Source of the DNA: Oligoflexus sp. | GTDB lineage: Bacteria; Bdellovibrionota_B; Oligoflexia; Oligoflexales; Oligoflexaceae | Length of the DNA: 64,000 bases | Direction: 5' to 3' | NCBI GenBank assembly: GCA_014377445.1 | Contig: JACMPP010000063.1 | Span: forward strand, 32,992-96,991 | Part shown: piece after piece, positions 45,315-55,853 of the stretch | Layout of the letters: the number at the start of each line of letters is the position of its first letter | Numbering within the stretch: position 1 is the first letter of the stretch | Notes under the pieces: model-generated | What the model saw: the letters and a program-made list of their open reading frames with translations, nothing else | Databases searched by the model: none | Told to the model about the DNA's origin: nothing | Position numbers and translations under genes: made by a program

Positions 45315-46604
45315 TTAGTGCTCGAATTGCTCTTCTTCAGTCGACCCGCTGATGGCCGAAGTCGATGATTGACCTCCGGTTACAGTCATAAGGACTTGAT
45401 CGAAGTAGGCAGTGCCAACTTCTTTTTGATGCTTAACAGCTGTATAGCCGTCTTTTTCGCGTTGGAATTCCGCGCGTTGCAATTCTACATAGGCGCTCAT
45501 ATTGCGTTCTTTGTAACCGCGGGCCATTTCGAAAGAATGGTAGTTGATGCTGTGCCAGCCAGCCAAGGTGATGAACTGATATTTGAAACCGAATTCAGCG
45601 AGATCAGTTTGGAACCTTGCGATTTGTTCCTTGTTGAGCTTCGCTTCCCAATTAAAGGAAGGTGAGCAGTTGTAAGCAAGCAGCTTATTCGGGTATTTTT
45701 CTTTGATCGCTTGAGCGAAAGCGCGGGCTTCGCCAACATCGGGAGTCGATGTCTCAAACCATAGAAGATCGGCGTAAGGCGCATAGGCCAAGCTGCGGGC
45801 GATCGCAACGTCGATACCCTGCTTCACGCGGAAGAAGCCTTCCGAAGTGCGTTGACCGGTGATGAACGGAGCATCGGCTGGATCGATGTCTGAAGTCAAA
45901 AGCGTTGCTCCGAGAGAGTCGGTACGCGCGATAATGAGTGTATCTGTGCCTGAAACGTCTGCAGCCAGACGTGCCGCGACGAGAGTCTTGATGAACTGAG
46001 ATGTCGGAACGAGGACTTTACCGCCCAAGTGTCCACATTTTTTCTCAGACGCCAACTGATCTTCAAAGTGAACTCCGGCAGCGCCTGCCTCGATCATTTG
46101 TTTCATCAATTCAAAGGCGTGAAGAGGTCCGCCGAAGCCAGCTTCTGCATCCGCAACGATTGGGGAGTAAAAGTTGATATCATTTTTGCCGTCTTGTTTT
46201 TGGATCAAGTCTGCACGGGCCAGCGCATTATTCACACGCTTAACCATTTGGGGAACTGAATTCGATGGGTAAAGACTTTGATCGGGATAAGTCTGACCCG
46301 AGAGGTTGCCGTCAGCCGCAACTTGCCAGCCGCTCATGTAGATCGAATTGAGGCCGGCTTTGGTATATTGAACCGCCTGAGCACCGGTGATTGCGCCCAG
46401 GGCATTAACGAAGGGCTCATTGTGTAGGGACGTCCAAAGACGGTCCGCGCCCGCTTGAGCCCAGGTGTGCTCAGGGTTGAGGGTAGGACGAAGTTTCAGA
46501 ACTTCAGCCGACGTATAGGGGCGCTTGATGCCCTTCCAACGTGGGTTCGTTCGCCATTCTTTGTCCAAGGTCTCTGCGTTTTGATAAGCTTCTTTTTTTG
46601 TCAT
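45315..46604 (-). CDS. aceA: Isocitrate lyase
   Basis: Cleaves isocitrate to glyoxylate and succinate, the first glyoxylate-shunt step. The active-site motif KKCGHLGGK is present, as are [22 protein letters not shown] and WFETSTPD. The 429-residue length matches the bacterial AceA form. ATG 46604 has GGAGGG 5 nt upstream. aceB lies 69 nt upstream on the same strand, so the pair is co-transcribed as aceBA. No aceK was seen. The tail after residue 410 is Ser/Glu-rich and variable. Confidence 0.97.
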   Translation of the reverse strand: MTKKEAYQNAETLDKEWRTNPRWKGIKRPYTSAEVLKLRPTLNPEHTWAQAGADRLWTSLHNEPFVNALGAITGAQAVQYTKAGLNSIYMSGWQVAADGNLSGQTYPDQSLYPSNSVPQMVKRVNNALARADLIQKQDGKNDINFYSPIVADAEAGFGGPLHAFELMKQMIEAGAAGVHFEDQLASEKKCGHLGGKVLVPTSQFIKTLVAARLAADVSGTDTLIIARTDSLGATLLTSDIDPADAPFITGQRTSEGFFRVKQGIDVAIARSLAYAPYADLLWFETSTPDVGEARAFAQAIKEKYPNKLLAYNCSPSFNWEAKLNKEQIARFQTDLAEFGFKYQFITLAGWHSINYHSFEMARGYKERNMSAYVELQRAEFQREKDGYTAVKHQKEVGTAYFDQVLMTVTGGQSSTSAISGSTEEEQFEH

Positions 46605-46616
46605 GTCGCCCTCCAA

Positions 46617-46673
46617 AAATGTCGTAAGGTTCTACTCTTCACTTCAGTCTCTACTTTTACTCTCACTCTCACT
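46617..46673 (-). repeat. Purine-rich repeat between aceB and aceA
   Basis: Read on the minus strand this spacer contains three near-tandem copies of GAGTGA/GAGAGT followed by more GA-rich sequence, almost without pyrimidine clusters. It may be a simple-sequence expansion or an unstructured leader for aceA translation. Confidence 0.5.
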
Positions 46674-48272
46674 CTAACGTGCATCTCTCAGTAGATCGTA
46701 AGCCGGTAAGGTAAGGAACTCAGCAAATTCGGGACTGAGCACCAATCCATCGAGGAGGGTCACGACTTGACGGTAGTTGTCCTTTTCAGGGCCACCGAGC
46801 GCATCGAGTTCTTCCTGGCGATATTGATTATAAAGCTCAGCCGTTATCACTCTTCCGTCCTGCATCTTGGCTTTATGCCGGATCCACTGCCAGAGTTGAG
46901 CTCTTGAGATTTCGGCGGTCGCTGCGTCTTCCATAAGGTTATAGAGAGCAACGGCACCGAGCCCATGAAGCCAACTGCTCAGGTACTGGATCGCAACGCG
47001 GATGTTATGCCTGACCCCTTCTTCTGTGATCGATGAGCCTGGAATATTGGTGTCCAATAGACGCGCGACATCACGTTTCACATCATCGCGCAGCTTTGAT
47101 TTCTGATTGGGCGAATCCATCAAGGCTGCATCAAATACTTTCATAGCGACGGGCACGAGATCGGGGTGAGCAACCCAAGTTCCGTCGAAACCGATCGAAA
47201 CTTCGCGCTGCTTATCCTCAGTCACTTTCCGTATCGCCTGATCGTTAACTTCCTGGTCCCTGCGGCTGGGAATAAACGCGGCCATACCGCCAATCGCATG
47301 AGCGCCCCGTTTATGGCAACTCTGAACGAGCAGTTCCGCATAAGCGCGCATGAAAGGAACTCCCATGGTGACCTGGGATCGGTCTGGGAGAATCTTGTCC
47401 GGATGATTGGAAAAGCGCTTAATCATGCTGAAAATATAGTCCCAACGTCCTGCGTTCAAGCCTGACGAATGGTCTTTAAGTTCGTAAAGGAATTCTTCCA
47501 TCTCAAAAGAAGCGAGGATCGTCTCGATGAGACAGGTCGCACGAATTGTTCCGCGAGGGACTTTAAGATAGTCCTGGCTGAAGTTGAAAACATCGTTCCA
47601 TAGACGCGCTTCCAGATGACTTTCCATCTTGGGCAGATAGAAATAGGGCGCGGTGCCGCGTTTGATGCGCTCGTGGACGTTATGGAAAAAATAGAGGCCG
47701 AAATCAAAGAGACTCGCCGAGATCGCCTCGCCGTTAAGTGTGACGTTCTTCTCGTTCAAATGCCAGCCGCGCGGGCGGACCAGAAGAGTCGCGAGTTCGC
47801 CTCCTGGTTTTAACTGATAGGAGCGGCCATCCTCGTTTTGGAAACTGAGGGTTTGACGAACGGCATCCTGCAAATTGATCTGACCCTGGATCACGTTGTT
47901 CCAGGTTGGTGAAAGAGAGTCTTCCAAATCAGCCATGAAAACTTTGGCGCCTGAGTTCAACGCATTGATCAACATCTTCGCGTCGGTCGGCCCTGTGATC
48001 TCGACCCGACGATCCTCAAGATCCTTCGGCGTCGATGCCACTTGCCAATCGGCGTCACGGATAGCCTTGGTTTCAGGGAGAAAATCGAGGCTGCCACCAT
48101 TGTTTAGTGCAGTCTGGCGATGATTGCGACGCTGAAGCAATTCCAAACGAGTAGGATTGAATTTGACTTGAAGGGCTTTGATGAATTGGAGTGCCGGAGC
48201 AGTAAGGACTCGCTCGAGATAAATAGCAGTTGTGGTTTGTGGAATCTCGAGACCTTCGATATTAAGGCTCAT
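46674..48272 (-). CDS. aceB: Malate synthase A
   Basis: Condenses glyoxylate with acetyl-CoA to malate. The 532-residue length is that of the A isoform. Recognisable parts are [15 protein letters not shown] with the catalytic acidic cluster, [27 protein letters not shown], the [13 protein letters not shown] segment and [11 protein letters not shown] 48272 has GGGAG 6 nt upstream; the frame runs upstream to 48371 without a better start. It is the promoter-proximal gene of aceBA and supports growth on acetate or on fatty acids released by the neighbouring lipase. Confidence 0.96.
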   Translation of the reverse strand: MSLNIEGLEIPQTTTAIYLERVLTAPALQFIKALQVKFNPTRLELLQRRNHRQTALNNGGSLDFLPETKAIRDADWQVASTPKDLEDRRVEITGPTDAKMLINALNSGAKVFMADLEDSLSPTWNNVIQGQINLQDAVRQTLSFQNEDGRSYQLKPGGELATLLVRPRGWHLNEKNVTLNGEAISASLFDFGLYFFHNVHERIKRGTAPYFYLPKMESHLEARLWNDVFNFSQDYLKVPRGTIRATCLIETILASFEMEEFLYELKDHSSGLNAGRWDYIFSMIKRFSNHPDKILPDRSQVTMGVPFMRAYAELLVQSCHKRGAHAIGGMAAFIPSRRDQEVNDQAIRKVTEDKQREVSIGFDGTWVAHPDLVPVAMKVFDAALMDSPNQKSKLRDDVKRDVARLLDTNIPGSSITEEGVRHNIRVAIQYLSSWLHGLGAVALYNLMEDAATAEISRAQLWQWIRHKAKMQDGRVITAELYNQYRQEELDALGGPEKDNYRQVVTLLDGLVLSPEFAEFLTLPAYDLLRDAR

Positions 48273-48402
48273 GTCTGCTCCCTGAACAATGTCGACTCGC
48301 AACTTAGAGTAGGATAGTTGTGAGAAGTTGCCAATGTCAAGCAGCAGACCGTAATGCCTTGAGAAATTCAAATTATGTAGTTTTATTCCAAGATGCGAAT
48401 GC

Positions 48403-49431
48403 TCAGTAGCCTAAATCAACCAATTCCCAAGCGATTTTCTTGTAAAATTTCACATGATCGAAACGCGAGGAAGTTTTACCGAACAGTTGTCCGACGAGAT
48501 TCACATGATCCGCACTCACGATCCCACGAAAGCGTCCCCACTTAGCCGATTCGATTGTTACCATTCCGTCGCTTCTTTGTCCCCATTTGAATGCGGGCGC
48601 AAATGGAAGAAGGAGCAGATCCATAATATCGCCCGACTTGATTCCGGTGGGGCTACTTACGCCGGCGAACGACTGATAATAAATATCGGGATTGTCGGTG
48701 TAATACTGATTGAAGTAATCCTCTGCGTAACTCTTTGACAGGTTCCACAGACAATCTCTAAAATTCAGATCCGAGGGCTTTAAACTGCCTTTACCCAGTA
48801 GACTCGCTGCGATAAATTCAAACGCTTTATACAGTGGATTGTTTTGTCCTAAAGTTCCAAAAATTAAATCAGAAACTGGCGTGCCATGGTGAGGAGTCCC
48901 CACTGTCGTTAACGACGCAATGCGGTCGCCATAACCATGAGCTATAAGGTAACGAGCATCAAGACCGCCCATGGAGTGAGCGATGATGTTGATCTTCGCC
49001 GCACCAGTCTGTTCGAATATTCGATCAAGCAAAGGCGCGAGCTGTTTCGCGCGCGTTTCGATCGTTGCAATCGGATTGACTTGCGGCGTGTACACGGTGA
49101 AGCCATCGGCTTCTAGAGCTTTACGGATGTGAAAGAAGTAATCGACGAAGAAGACTTGATCCCAGCCAAGAAATCCATGGAGAAGAACGATGGGATACTT
49201 TGTAGTGTCCTGAGGTTTCGATCCAAGATAGTTGTCACCTCTGACAACCATGATGTCACTATCCACAGCAAGAAAACTTCGCGGTTCCTGCTCCTGTCCA
49301 ACGACAGGAGGCACAACGCCTTGTGCAGCCGCTCTTTGGAGCGGACTTCTGTAGATTTCTGCTAAGAGTCTGCCGTCAGATAGCGCGAGTTGGGCGCACG
49401 CTATCAAACAGGCGAGAAGGAAACGCATCAT
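48403..49431 (-). CDS. Secreted triacylglycerol lipase-like alpha/beta hydrolase
   Basis: This 342-residue protein has a signal peptide ([18 protein letters not shown]). The lipase oxyanion segment [13 protein letters not shown] and the nucleophile elbow [12 protein letters not shown] (catalytic Ser about residue 155) match bacterial family I lipases. The Asp and His of the triad are probably in [14 protein letters not shown] and [10 protein letters not shown]. Two cysteines that could form the family disulfide are not obvious. It lies 131 bp before the start of aceB on the same strand; the fatty acids it frees would feed the glyoxylate shunt. Confidence 0.87.
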   Translation of the reverse strand: MMRFLLACLIACAQLALSDGRLLAEIYRSPLQRAAAQGVVPPVVGQEQEPRSFLAVDSDIMVVRGDNYLGSKPQDTTKYPIVLLHGFLGWDQVFFVDYFFHIRKALEADGFTVYTPQVNPIATIETRAKQLAPLLDRIFEQTGAAKINIIAHSMGGLDARYLIAHGYGDRIASLTTVGTPHHGTPVSDLIFGTLGQNNPLYKAFEFIAASLLGKGSLKPSDLNFRDCLWNLSKSYAEDYFNQYYTDNPDIYYQSFAGVSSPTGIKSGDIMDLLLLPFAPAFKWGQRSDGMVTIESAKWGRFRGIVSADHVNLVGQLFGKTSSRFDHVKFYKKIAWELVDLGY

Positions 49432-49997
49432 AAGATCCCCTCTAGGCCAGCGTTTTATATTCTCTTTGCGATGTCTTTAAGAATTCTCTTCATTAGCTAT
49501 ACTTCTCCTGGGTTTCTTTTTACAAACAAAAAAGTGTCCTCAAGCCGCTCACAAATCCTTGTCCTGTCAGCGTTCTTAGGATTTTCTGAATCCATAAGCC
49601 TTGTATTGCAAGTGCTACGGGAGAAGCATTCAGCGCACAAGAAACCATGTCTTTTGACTTGGGTACTGTAATCGTAAACAAATTTCGCCTCATGAATAGA
49701 GACTACCGGAATGAATTTAGGTGTAACCCTTGCTATGACTGAGTTGTGTGCTTGAAGCAACGTTTTGGTAGCCTAACTTAAGAAGAAATTCTCAAGCGAA
49801 TTTTAAATCTTGCGTTGCCAAAACCGGCTTCCTACTCGTCAACATCACTGACTGACATCGTGAGTCACTCTCCAGCTCTTAGGATAATGACTGTTCTCTC
49901 TTCCGCACCCGAGTTAGATTTGCAATGATCACCTCAGCCCGGGTTAGTCTCAGAGTGATTCCCGTTTCCCATTTCTCCCAGCTATAAGGAAGTAGGC
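49432..49997. other. Intergenic region upstream of hflX
   Basis: These 565 bases hold no supported gene. An 87-codon minus-strand frame at 49497-49760 lacks a ribosome site and a familiar pattern. A weak inverted repeat pairs GTTTTGG near 49763 with CCAAAAC near 49817. The promoters of hflX and the lipase gene lie here. Confidence 0.5.
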
Positions 49998-51314
49998 GTG
50001 GAAGACAATTTTGAGTTGGTTTTTTCTAGCCAGGAAAAAGCGATCGTCGTGAGTGTCTTGCTCGCGGGAGAATCCGGAGACAGGCTCGAGGAGGAAATCA
50101 GCGAACTTGAGTCGCTCCTAAGAACCCTCGGTGTTCAAGCCGTTGGACGGGCCCTGCAAAAGAGACATAAACTCACGCCGAACTGCTATATCGGTACGGG
50201 TAAGGTGCAAGAGATCAAGGATCTTGCTCAATCCCTGGGCGCGAAGCTCATCGTCTTTGATAGGAACCTCAGCGGACCGCAGGTGCGTAACCTCGAAGAA
50301 ATGACCGGCATGCTGGTCCTGGATCGCACGGGTGTGATCCTCGAAATATTTTCGCGTCACGCGCGCACCAACCAGGCTAAGACCCAGGTTGAAATCGCCC
50401 GGCTTGAATATCTCCTGCCCCGGATGACCGGAGCCTGGACCCACTTTCAAAGACAAAGGGGTGGCGGCGCTCTGCAAAGGGGTATGGGCGAGAAACAGAT
50501 TGAGATCGACCGTCGTCGCGCGCGCGACCGGATCTCCCGTATGCAAAAGCAGCTCGAACAGATTCGCAAAGAGAAAGCCACGCAAAGAAAGTCCCGTTCG
50601 AACGAGCTGAAGGTTGCGATCGTGGGTTATACCAATAGCGGTAAGACGACCTTGATGAAAGGCCTGACCAAATCGCAGGTAGCTCCCAAAGATGAACTCT
50701 TTGCCACTCTCGACACGAGCGTGAAGACGATCGATCCCCGGACCAGACCGAAAATCCTTCTTTCGGATACCGTTGGATTCATCCGCAATCTTTCGCATTC
50801 TCTCATCGAGTCCTTCCGCACGACCCTTGAAGAGGTGAGTGAGGCGGATCTGCTGCTGCATGTCGTGGACGTGAGTTATGCTCACTATGAAGACCATATC
50901 AAGGTCACCAACTCTGTCCTCACAGACATCGGGGCGGGCGAGGTCCCTCAAGTCCTGATCTTCAACAAGGTCGATCGACTGAACGATCCGATTTTGCCCC
51001 GTATCCTACGCTCCGCCTATCCAGGCTGCATTGTGATCTCGGCGGAATCTGAAAAAGATATTCTGAAGGTGCGCGATCACATCTATAGCTTTTTCAAGAA
51101 GAACCTCGTGACCTTCAAAATGGAGGTCCCGGCCGATAACCAAGCCGCCCAGTCGCTGGTCTATCGCAACTGCATCATTATTGAAAAAGGCTTCGATGAA
51201 GGTCGGAACTGCCTCCTTTACCATTTGCAGGCGACCCGGGTATCGATGGCCAAAGTCAGAAATTGGATCGTGTCGGTCGATGATGAACTTTTCCCTAGGG
51301 AGTTGGATGAATGA
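49998..51314 (+). CDS. hflX: Ribosome-associated GTPase HflX
   Basis: HflX is a GTPase that splits stalled or stress-inactivated 70S ribosomes. The N-terminal domain carries the family signature GTGKVQEIKDLA and the LDRTGVILEIFSRHARTNQAK block, then a coiled linker, then the G domain with G1 GYTNSGKTTL, G3 DTVGF and G4 NKVD. The 438-residue length is usual. The start is GTG 49998 with AAGGA 8 nt upstream. It overlaps pgi by 4 bp (ATGA), so the two are translationally coupled. Confidence 0.96.
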   Translation: MEDNFELVFSSQEKAIVVSVLLAGESGDRLEEEISELESLLRTLGVQAVGRALQKRHKLTPNCYIGTGKVQEIKDLAQSLGAKLIVFDRNLSGPQVRNLEEMTGMLVLDRTGVILEIFSRHARTNQAKTQVEIARLEYLLPRMTGAWTHFQRQRGGGALQRGMGEKQIEIDRRRARDRISRMQKQLEQIRKEKATQRKSRSNELKVAIVGYTNSGKTTLMKGLTKSQVAPKDELFATLDTSVKTIDPRTRPKILLSDTVGFIRNLSHSLIESFRTTLEEVSEADLLLHVVDVSYAHYEDHIKVTNSVLTDIGAGEVPQVLIFNKVDRLNDPILPRILRSAYPGCIVISAESEKDILKVRDHIYSFFKKNLVTFKMEVPADNQAAQSLVYRNCIIIEKGFDEGRNCLLYHLQATRVSMAKVRNWIVSVDDELFPRELDE

Positions 51315-52669
51315 CAGCAGTAAAGATTAACGAAAAGTTCCTGGATGCCGAGTTGATTGCGAGTGCCAATGCCCTGCAAGGCGATGCTGTCGAGCATCTC
51401 GCGGCGCTTAAGAATAAAGATTGCAATGGGGCGGAGTTCACCGGGTGGTGGGACTATCCTCAGCATAGTGGCTTTGCCCTTGAACAAGAGATCCAGAACT
51501 ATATTCGAGACCTCGACATCAACTACGATCTGGTCCTGGTCATCGGCATTGGTGGATCTTATCTTGGGACTCGGGCCGTCACCGAAGCGCTTTTGCATAG
51601 CTATCAGGGACTGGTGAAGTCGCACCAGCCTCTCGTTGCTTTTGCCGGCCACCACATCTCCGAGACTCAGTTGATCGAAGTCATCGAGCTTATGGATAAG
51701 CGTCTGCCGATTATCAACGTTATTTCGAAGTCCGGAACCACGACGGAACCGGGTGTGGCCTTTAGAATTCTGAGAACCTATCTTGAAACACGTTTCGGCA
51801 AGGAGGAAGCCACGCGCCGTATCGTCTGTACAACAGATGGCAAGTCGGGAGCTTTGCGGCAGCTTGTGCAAGAGGAAGGCTATAAGAGCTTCTCGATCCC
51901 AGACGACGTGGGCGGACGCTTCAGTGTGCTGACGGCTGTTGGTCTCGTGCCACTGGCGCTTTTAAAGCTCGATACCAAGGCTCTTCTCGAAGGCGCCTCC
52001 AGCATCTTTCAGGAATTGAGCAGAAGCAGCAAGGATCACCCCGTTCTACGCTACGCAACCCTTCGCTCAGCAGCCTACGAACAAGGCAAATCCGTTGAGA
52101 TCATGGCCACGAACAATCCCAAGCTCGCGTATATCGTCGAGTGGTGGAAGCAGCTCTTCGGCGAATCGGAAGGCAAAGAAGGCAAGGGATTATTCCCGGC
52201 GGGACTGGTTTACACAACCGACCTCCATTCTCTTGGGCAGTATGTCCAGGAGGGGAAAAGAAATTTCGTTGAGACCTTCCTTAGCTTTGAAAATGATCGT
52301 CCCAGACGAAACGGTGTTGAACAACAGCTGCGTGTACCCGCCATGGCTCAGAAGCTCGATGGACTCGGTCACCTCGAAGGTCGCCTGATCAATGAGATCA
52401 ATGACGCGGCGATGTCCGGAACCATGATTGCTCACGCCGACGGCGGTGTTCCCAGCCTCGCTCTAAAACTCCCAGTTTTGGATGAGTATCATTTGGGTGC
52501 TCTTTTTGCGTTCTTTGAATCGGCTTGTGCGGTCAGCGGCGCGATGTTGGGTGTGAATCCCTATGATCAGCCCGGCGTCGAAGCTTATAAGAAGAACCTC
52601 TTTGCGCTCACCGGAAAACCTGGAACAGAGGCTTTGCGGGCTAAGTTGAAAGAGCGAATGGCTCATTAA
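51311..52669 (+). CDS. pgi: Glucose-6-phosphate isomerase
   Basis: Interconverts glucose 6-phosphate and fructose 6-phosphate. At 452 residues it is the short form found in Firmicutes and some Gram-negatives rather than the 550-residue enterobacterial type. Signatures seen are VIGIGGSYLGTRAV, NVISKSGTTTEPGVAFR, PDDVGGRFSVLTAVGL and the C-terminal Lys-containing FDQPGVEAYKKN-like NPYDQPGVEAYKKNLF. It overlaps hflX by 4 bp and is closed by a strong terminator. Confidence 0.97.
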   Translation: MTAVKINEKFLDAELIASANALQGDAVEHLAALKNKDCNGAEFTGWWDYPQHSGFALEQEIQNYIRDLDINYDLVLVIGIGGSYLGTRAVTEALLHSYQGLVKSHQPLVAFAGHHISETQLIEVIELMDKRLPIINVISKSGTTTEPGVAFRILRTYLETRFGKEEATRRIVCTTDGKSGALRQLVQEEGYKSFSIPDDVGGRFSVLTAVGLVPLALLKLDTKALLEGASSIFQELSRSSKDHPVLRYATLRSAAYEQGKSVEIMATNNPKLAYIVEWWKQLFGESEGKEGKGLFPAGLVYTTDLHSLGQYVQEGKRNFVETFLSFENDRPRRNGVEQQLRVPAMAQKLDGLGHLEGRLINEINDAAMSGTMIAHADGGVPSLALKLPVLDEYHLGALFAFFESACAVSGAMLGVNPYDQPGVEAYKKNLFALTGKPGTEALRAKLKERMAH

Positions 52670-52681
52670 CCTAAGAACGAT

Positions 52682-52719
52682 AAAAGTGGAGTTAGGCCCA
52701 AGGCCCAACTCCACTTTTT
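52682..52719 (+). terminator. Rho-independent terminator of hflX-pgi
   Basis: AAAAGTGGAGTT pairs with AACTCCACTTTT, with an inner GGCC/GGCC part, followed by TC. It lies 13 nt after the pgi stop. Confidence 0.93.
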
Positions 52720-52956
52720 CATTTGTGCTTATTGCATCATCTTACGAATGGAGTCCGACTTCCCCAGCAGTATTTCATAATTCTTCGATTTTATCAGATC
52801 GTAAGATTCCTTTTAGACAGCTGATAAGGTCCCATCGGTGCCGGGGTTGGGATCTGTACATATTTTTAATATATCAAAAATATTGAATGGTTAAGTGCTT
52901 TACTTAATGTTTGTGTAGGGAGGGGTTAATGAAATACCGAGTGATTCTGTCCCGTA

Positions 52957-53523
52957 CTAATCCGAGGTCATGCCCATGAAATCCACCATCCAAGCTGTCA
53001 GGCCCCAAATGTGATGCCCCTCGGCCTCATAGAAGGGGGTCTCCCGCCAACGTCCGAAGATATTAAATCGAACGATCGTCCTATGCTCAGCCGTGAGCTG
53101 GCCCCAAGGCAGCAGAAAAATTTCGGCCACCTCGCTTGGATTTGGCTTTAAATCAGGCAGATATTGATCGGTGTAGGCCACGATCGGAAGAACGGGGCGT
53201 GTATCAAGCGACTTGAGAGGATTCAACATACCCAATACCGTCACCGACTCAGGATCGAGACCGATCTCCTCCCAAGCCTCTCTCAGTGCGGTCGCGCTTG
53301 GATGTTCATCAGTAAGTTCCCTTCGACCCCCCGGAAATCCAACCTGACCCGCATGGGATCTCATCTCACTCGCGCGTCTGGTGAAGAGTAGGCAAAGCCC
53401 CTGATTCGGATCGCGCATAAACAGCGCCAGCACAGCCGAAGCTTTGGGATCGATTTCGTTCTCCCAATGCGTGGGAGCGTTTATGAGTTTCATCGCGGGC
53501 AACAAGGCTGAATCGAACGACAT
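52957..53523 (-). CDS. Nudix hydrolase, CoA pyrophosphatase-like (NudL)
   Basis: This 188-residue protein has a full Nudix box, GGRRELTDEHPSATALREAW followed by EEIGL, whose glutamates bind Mg2+. It is preceded by LLFTRRASEMRSHAGQVGFP, the extra motif of the CoA-pyrophosphatase subgroup that cleaves CoA and acyl-CoAs to 4'-phosphopantetheine and 3',5'-ADP. Start 53523 has GGAG 6 nt upstream. It is a single gene; the unknown gene at 53638 lies upstream on the same strand. Confidence 0.9.
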   Translation of the reverse strand: MSFDSALLPAMKLINAPTHWENEIDPKASAVLALFMRDPNQGLCLLFTRRASEMRSHAGQVGFPGGRRELTDEHPSATALREAWEEIGLDPESVTVLGMLNPLKSLDTRPVLPIVAYTDQYLPDLKPNPSEVAEIFLLPWGQLTAEHRTIVRFNIFGRWRETPFYEAEGHHIWGLTAWMVDFMGMTSD

Positions 53524-53637
53524 GGGGTCTCCTCGAGAATCTCCCGAGCTTATGACGGCGGAAGAAACGAAGCAAGAATAAGCCGCCTATCACTCATCTC
53601 TGAGCCACAGGCGGCCACAAGCTGATAGGGAGCGGCA

Positions 53638-54066
53638 TTAGTCTTTGACGACCCGAAGGTGGAGGGCCGAAGGGGTGTCCTTAGGCTGGAGCCTTTCGAC
53701 GAGAGTTCCTATGTTGGAGAGGAATTCTTCGTGATCCTCAATGCCCGCATTCACCAGATCCGAACCGAGGAGATGGCGCGAATCCTTGACGATGCGGTCC
53801 GCGAAACAGACCTGATGGAGGAGGCTATTCTTCACAGCATGTTCAAAGAGCTGCAAATCGACGCCTTCTTTTTCGAGCATGGGGAGTATTCTTTCCGAGC
53901 TGGAAAGGGTCCAGAAAAGGGCGCCGTATTCGCGAAAACGCCAATGAATGGAGGTCTCGCGGCGCCAATATATCTCATAGGTTTTCTCGCCAATGGTTGT
54001 GGCCACGCGCCAGTACATTTGGGGGTCAATCGAAGAAAAGTCGAGAAATTCAAGAATCTTGTCCAT
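53638..54066 (-). CDS. Conserved-looking protein of unknown function
   Basis: This 142-residue soluble protein is rich in aromatic residues near the start (YWRVATTIGEKTYEIYWRR, HWRFREYGALFWTLSS) and helical afterwards. It has no signal or membrane segment. GGAG lies 6 nt before ATG 54066. No family is recognised. It may be co-transcribed with the Nudix gene 114 bp downstream. Confidence 0.7.
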   Translation of the reverse strand: MDKILEFLDFSSIDPQMYWRVATTIGEKTYEIYWRRETSIHWRFREYGALFWTLSSSERILPMLEKEGVDLQLFEHAVKNSLLHQVCFADRIVKDSRHLLGSDLVNAGIEDHEEFLSNIGTLVERLQPKDTPSALHLRVVKD

Positions 54067-54194
54067 TTAGCAACTCCAGCAAAAGGGCAACAGCAAGACC
54101 TGGACAGGTCTACCTTCCTTCTGCAACCCTTAGGCCCAGACTCTTCTCTAAGTGTTTTCATAAGTTAGAGGCAGCATTATGGGAATAGCTGTCG

Positions 54195-54200
54195 TATAAT
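54195..54200 (+). promoter_or_regulatory. Possible -10 element
   Basis: TATAAT lies 32-37 nt before the chosen start of the secreted repeat protein gene. It would place transcription start near 54207, just at an upstream ATG (54208), which argues for the downstream start. No good -35 box is at the right distance. Confidence 0.4.
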
Positions 54201-54231
54201 TTGACAGATGTATAACGCAGAGTGGGCCCTT

Positions 54232-55122
54232 ATGATCGTGAAATTGAGACCTTGGAAATCCCTTAGCCTGACCCTCGCCTTGGTTCTTGGTCTGGCGACC
54301 CCTGTCTTTGCACAGGACGAAGAAATTCCATCCGATACTTCGTCTCTGCCCTCCACCGGCGCGGGTACCGGATCTGCGCCCGGCGCGAAAGTGGACGACA
54401 TCGGCGAACTCCCGCCGCCTGTGATTCAAAAGCCGAAAGAGTATTCTGCGGCTGAGAAGTTGAAGCAGTGCAAAAAATTCGAAGGGAAATACATCTCGTA
54501 CTACGAACATATTTATAAAGTTGAAAAGTGTAAGCGCCGGGCTTTCATCGTCGAAGAGGGTGTTGAGTTTAAAACCAAAGGTCTCAAGATCATCAGCATC
54601 GAAAGCGAAACGATGGCCATGATTCCTGCAGGCGAGACACTCAATAAACTCGCGGCGAAGAAAAAGTACAACTGCGCGCAGCTCAACAATCAGTATTTGA
54701 TCTCGCGCGGCGACGAGATTTACTTCGTAGAGAAGTGCAAAAAACGCCTTTTCCCCGATCTGGACACTTATAGCGAGCACAGTCAGAAACGTGGCAAACG
54801 CAATCAGGATATCCTCGAGCTCGATGAAGAGCAGATCGCCAAGATCGAAGACGGCGTTCCCATCGTGTCCTCGCTCGATGCTGAGTATAAGAAACTTCTC
54901 GATGCCGATACCGGCGTCGATGTCCTGCCCTTGGCTGAAGCCTGCAAAGGCCTAAACGGGAAATTCGTAGCTTACTACTCGAAGATCTATCGAGTGGAAA
55001 AATGCCGGAAGCAACCGGTTGAGCCTGAGATGTTCGGGAAGCGTTATCCCAAATACAGTCCTCAGGAGCTCACCTCCGAGCAGTGGATTTCAATTCCAAC
55101 GGGACAGAACTTTAAACTGTGA
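54232..55122 (+). CDS. Secreted protein with three Cys-bounded internal repeats
   Basis: This 296-residue protein has a signal peptide cut after VFAQ (about residue 28), a Ser/Gly/Pro-rich linker to residue 65 and three homologous units of about 60 residues starting at 80, 148 and 238. Each unit begins with Cys, reads roughly [KAC]xLxGKYISYYxxIYxVEKC and ends with an [E/T]xxxIxxGxxxxxL element (MAMIPAGETL, IAKIEDGVPI, WISIPTGQNF). The paired cysteines, 20-21 residues apart, probably form a disulfide in each unit. No family is recognised. Start ATG 54232 is chosen over 54208 because the signal peptide fits and a -10 box lies too near the upstream ATG. Confidence 0.8.
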   Translation: MIVKLRPWKSLSLTLALVLGLATPVFAQDEEIPSDTSSLPSTGAGTGSAPGAKVDDIGELPPPVIQKPKEYSAAEKLKQCKKFEGKYISYYEHIYKVEKCKRRAFIVEEGVEFKTKGLKIISIESETMAMIPAGETLNKLAAKKKYNCAQLNNQYLISRGDEIYFVEKCKKRLFPDLDTYSEHSQKRGKRNQDILELDEEQIAKIEDGVPIVSSLDAEYKKLLDADTGVDVLPLAEACKGLNGKFVAYYSKIYRVEKCRKQPVEPEMFGKRYPKYSPQELTSEQWISIPTGQNFKL

Positions 55123-55144
55123 GATTGAATCTATTATTAGGCAG

Positions 55145-55172
55145 GCCAGGATTTCAAAATCCTGGCTTTTTT
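55145..55172 (+). terminator. Rho-independent terminator of the secreted repeat protein gene
   Basis: GCCAGGATTT pairs perfectly with AAATCCTGGC around a 2-nt nominal loop, with six T residues following. Confidence 0.95.
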
Positions 55173-55853
55173 ACGTCCAGTCTTTGTTTTCCGTAGACCG
55201 CTGAGGCCTTTCAGATCAGCCAGATTTCGCGGCTTAGAGGGCTCGCACAAACATTGGATTTAAAGAGCTGTTGCGATGGCTTCCCATGTTAGCTTAAAAG
55301 CTTAGGAGTCGCGGGAGTTGCTGCGAAAACTTGTAAATCATTACAGGCTGAAAGAAATCCCAGCGCGAGGGCGAAAATAATCGGATTACTAAAGTTTTGC
55401 ATTCCAAAGATCCTCGACCTCAAGTTTGGCTTTTTTATATTCATGACTGATAGGACGGAAGGATTCGCGCGAGAGTTGCATTAAAGAATATTTACCCATA
55501 AGGAGGCGTATAATTAATTTATAATGCAGTGGGTTATAAGCTTCAGAGGGCGGAGAATTTCAGATCGTGTAGTGAAGTTGCCCCCCCGCTTCAGGAACAG
55601 ACTTAAGGTCTGACTGCAAGAGCTGTGAAAGCGATGCTATCCTAGAGCGGTGCCACCAGGAATTGACTGTCTCTATTCAGCAACATTCGGGAATGAAATT
55701 TAGAAGTTCGGAGAAATCCGAATCCTACGGTCCGTAATAATTTGTACTAACTGCCTAATTCCATTGCACAAATCTTGAGCAGCTTAAGTTCAATACCTAT
55801 CCTCCGATAGTGCATTGCGCCCTCGCGGCGCTTTTTAGAGGACTGGAGGAACT
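55173..55853. other. Intergenic region before the collagen-like gene
   Basis: These 680 bases have no supported gene. An AAGGAGG at 55500-55506 is followed by two TATAAT-like stretches and a 29-codon frame starting MQWVISFRG, too far from the ribosome site to be convincing. The promoter of the collagen-like gene should lie in the last 150 bases. Confidence 0.5.

Noticed and set aside
49497..49760. 87-codon minus-strand frame upstream of hflX
   Set aside because: No ribosome site or recognisable pattern; codon choice unlike neighbours.
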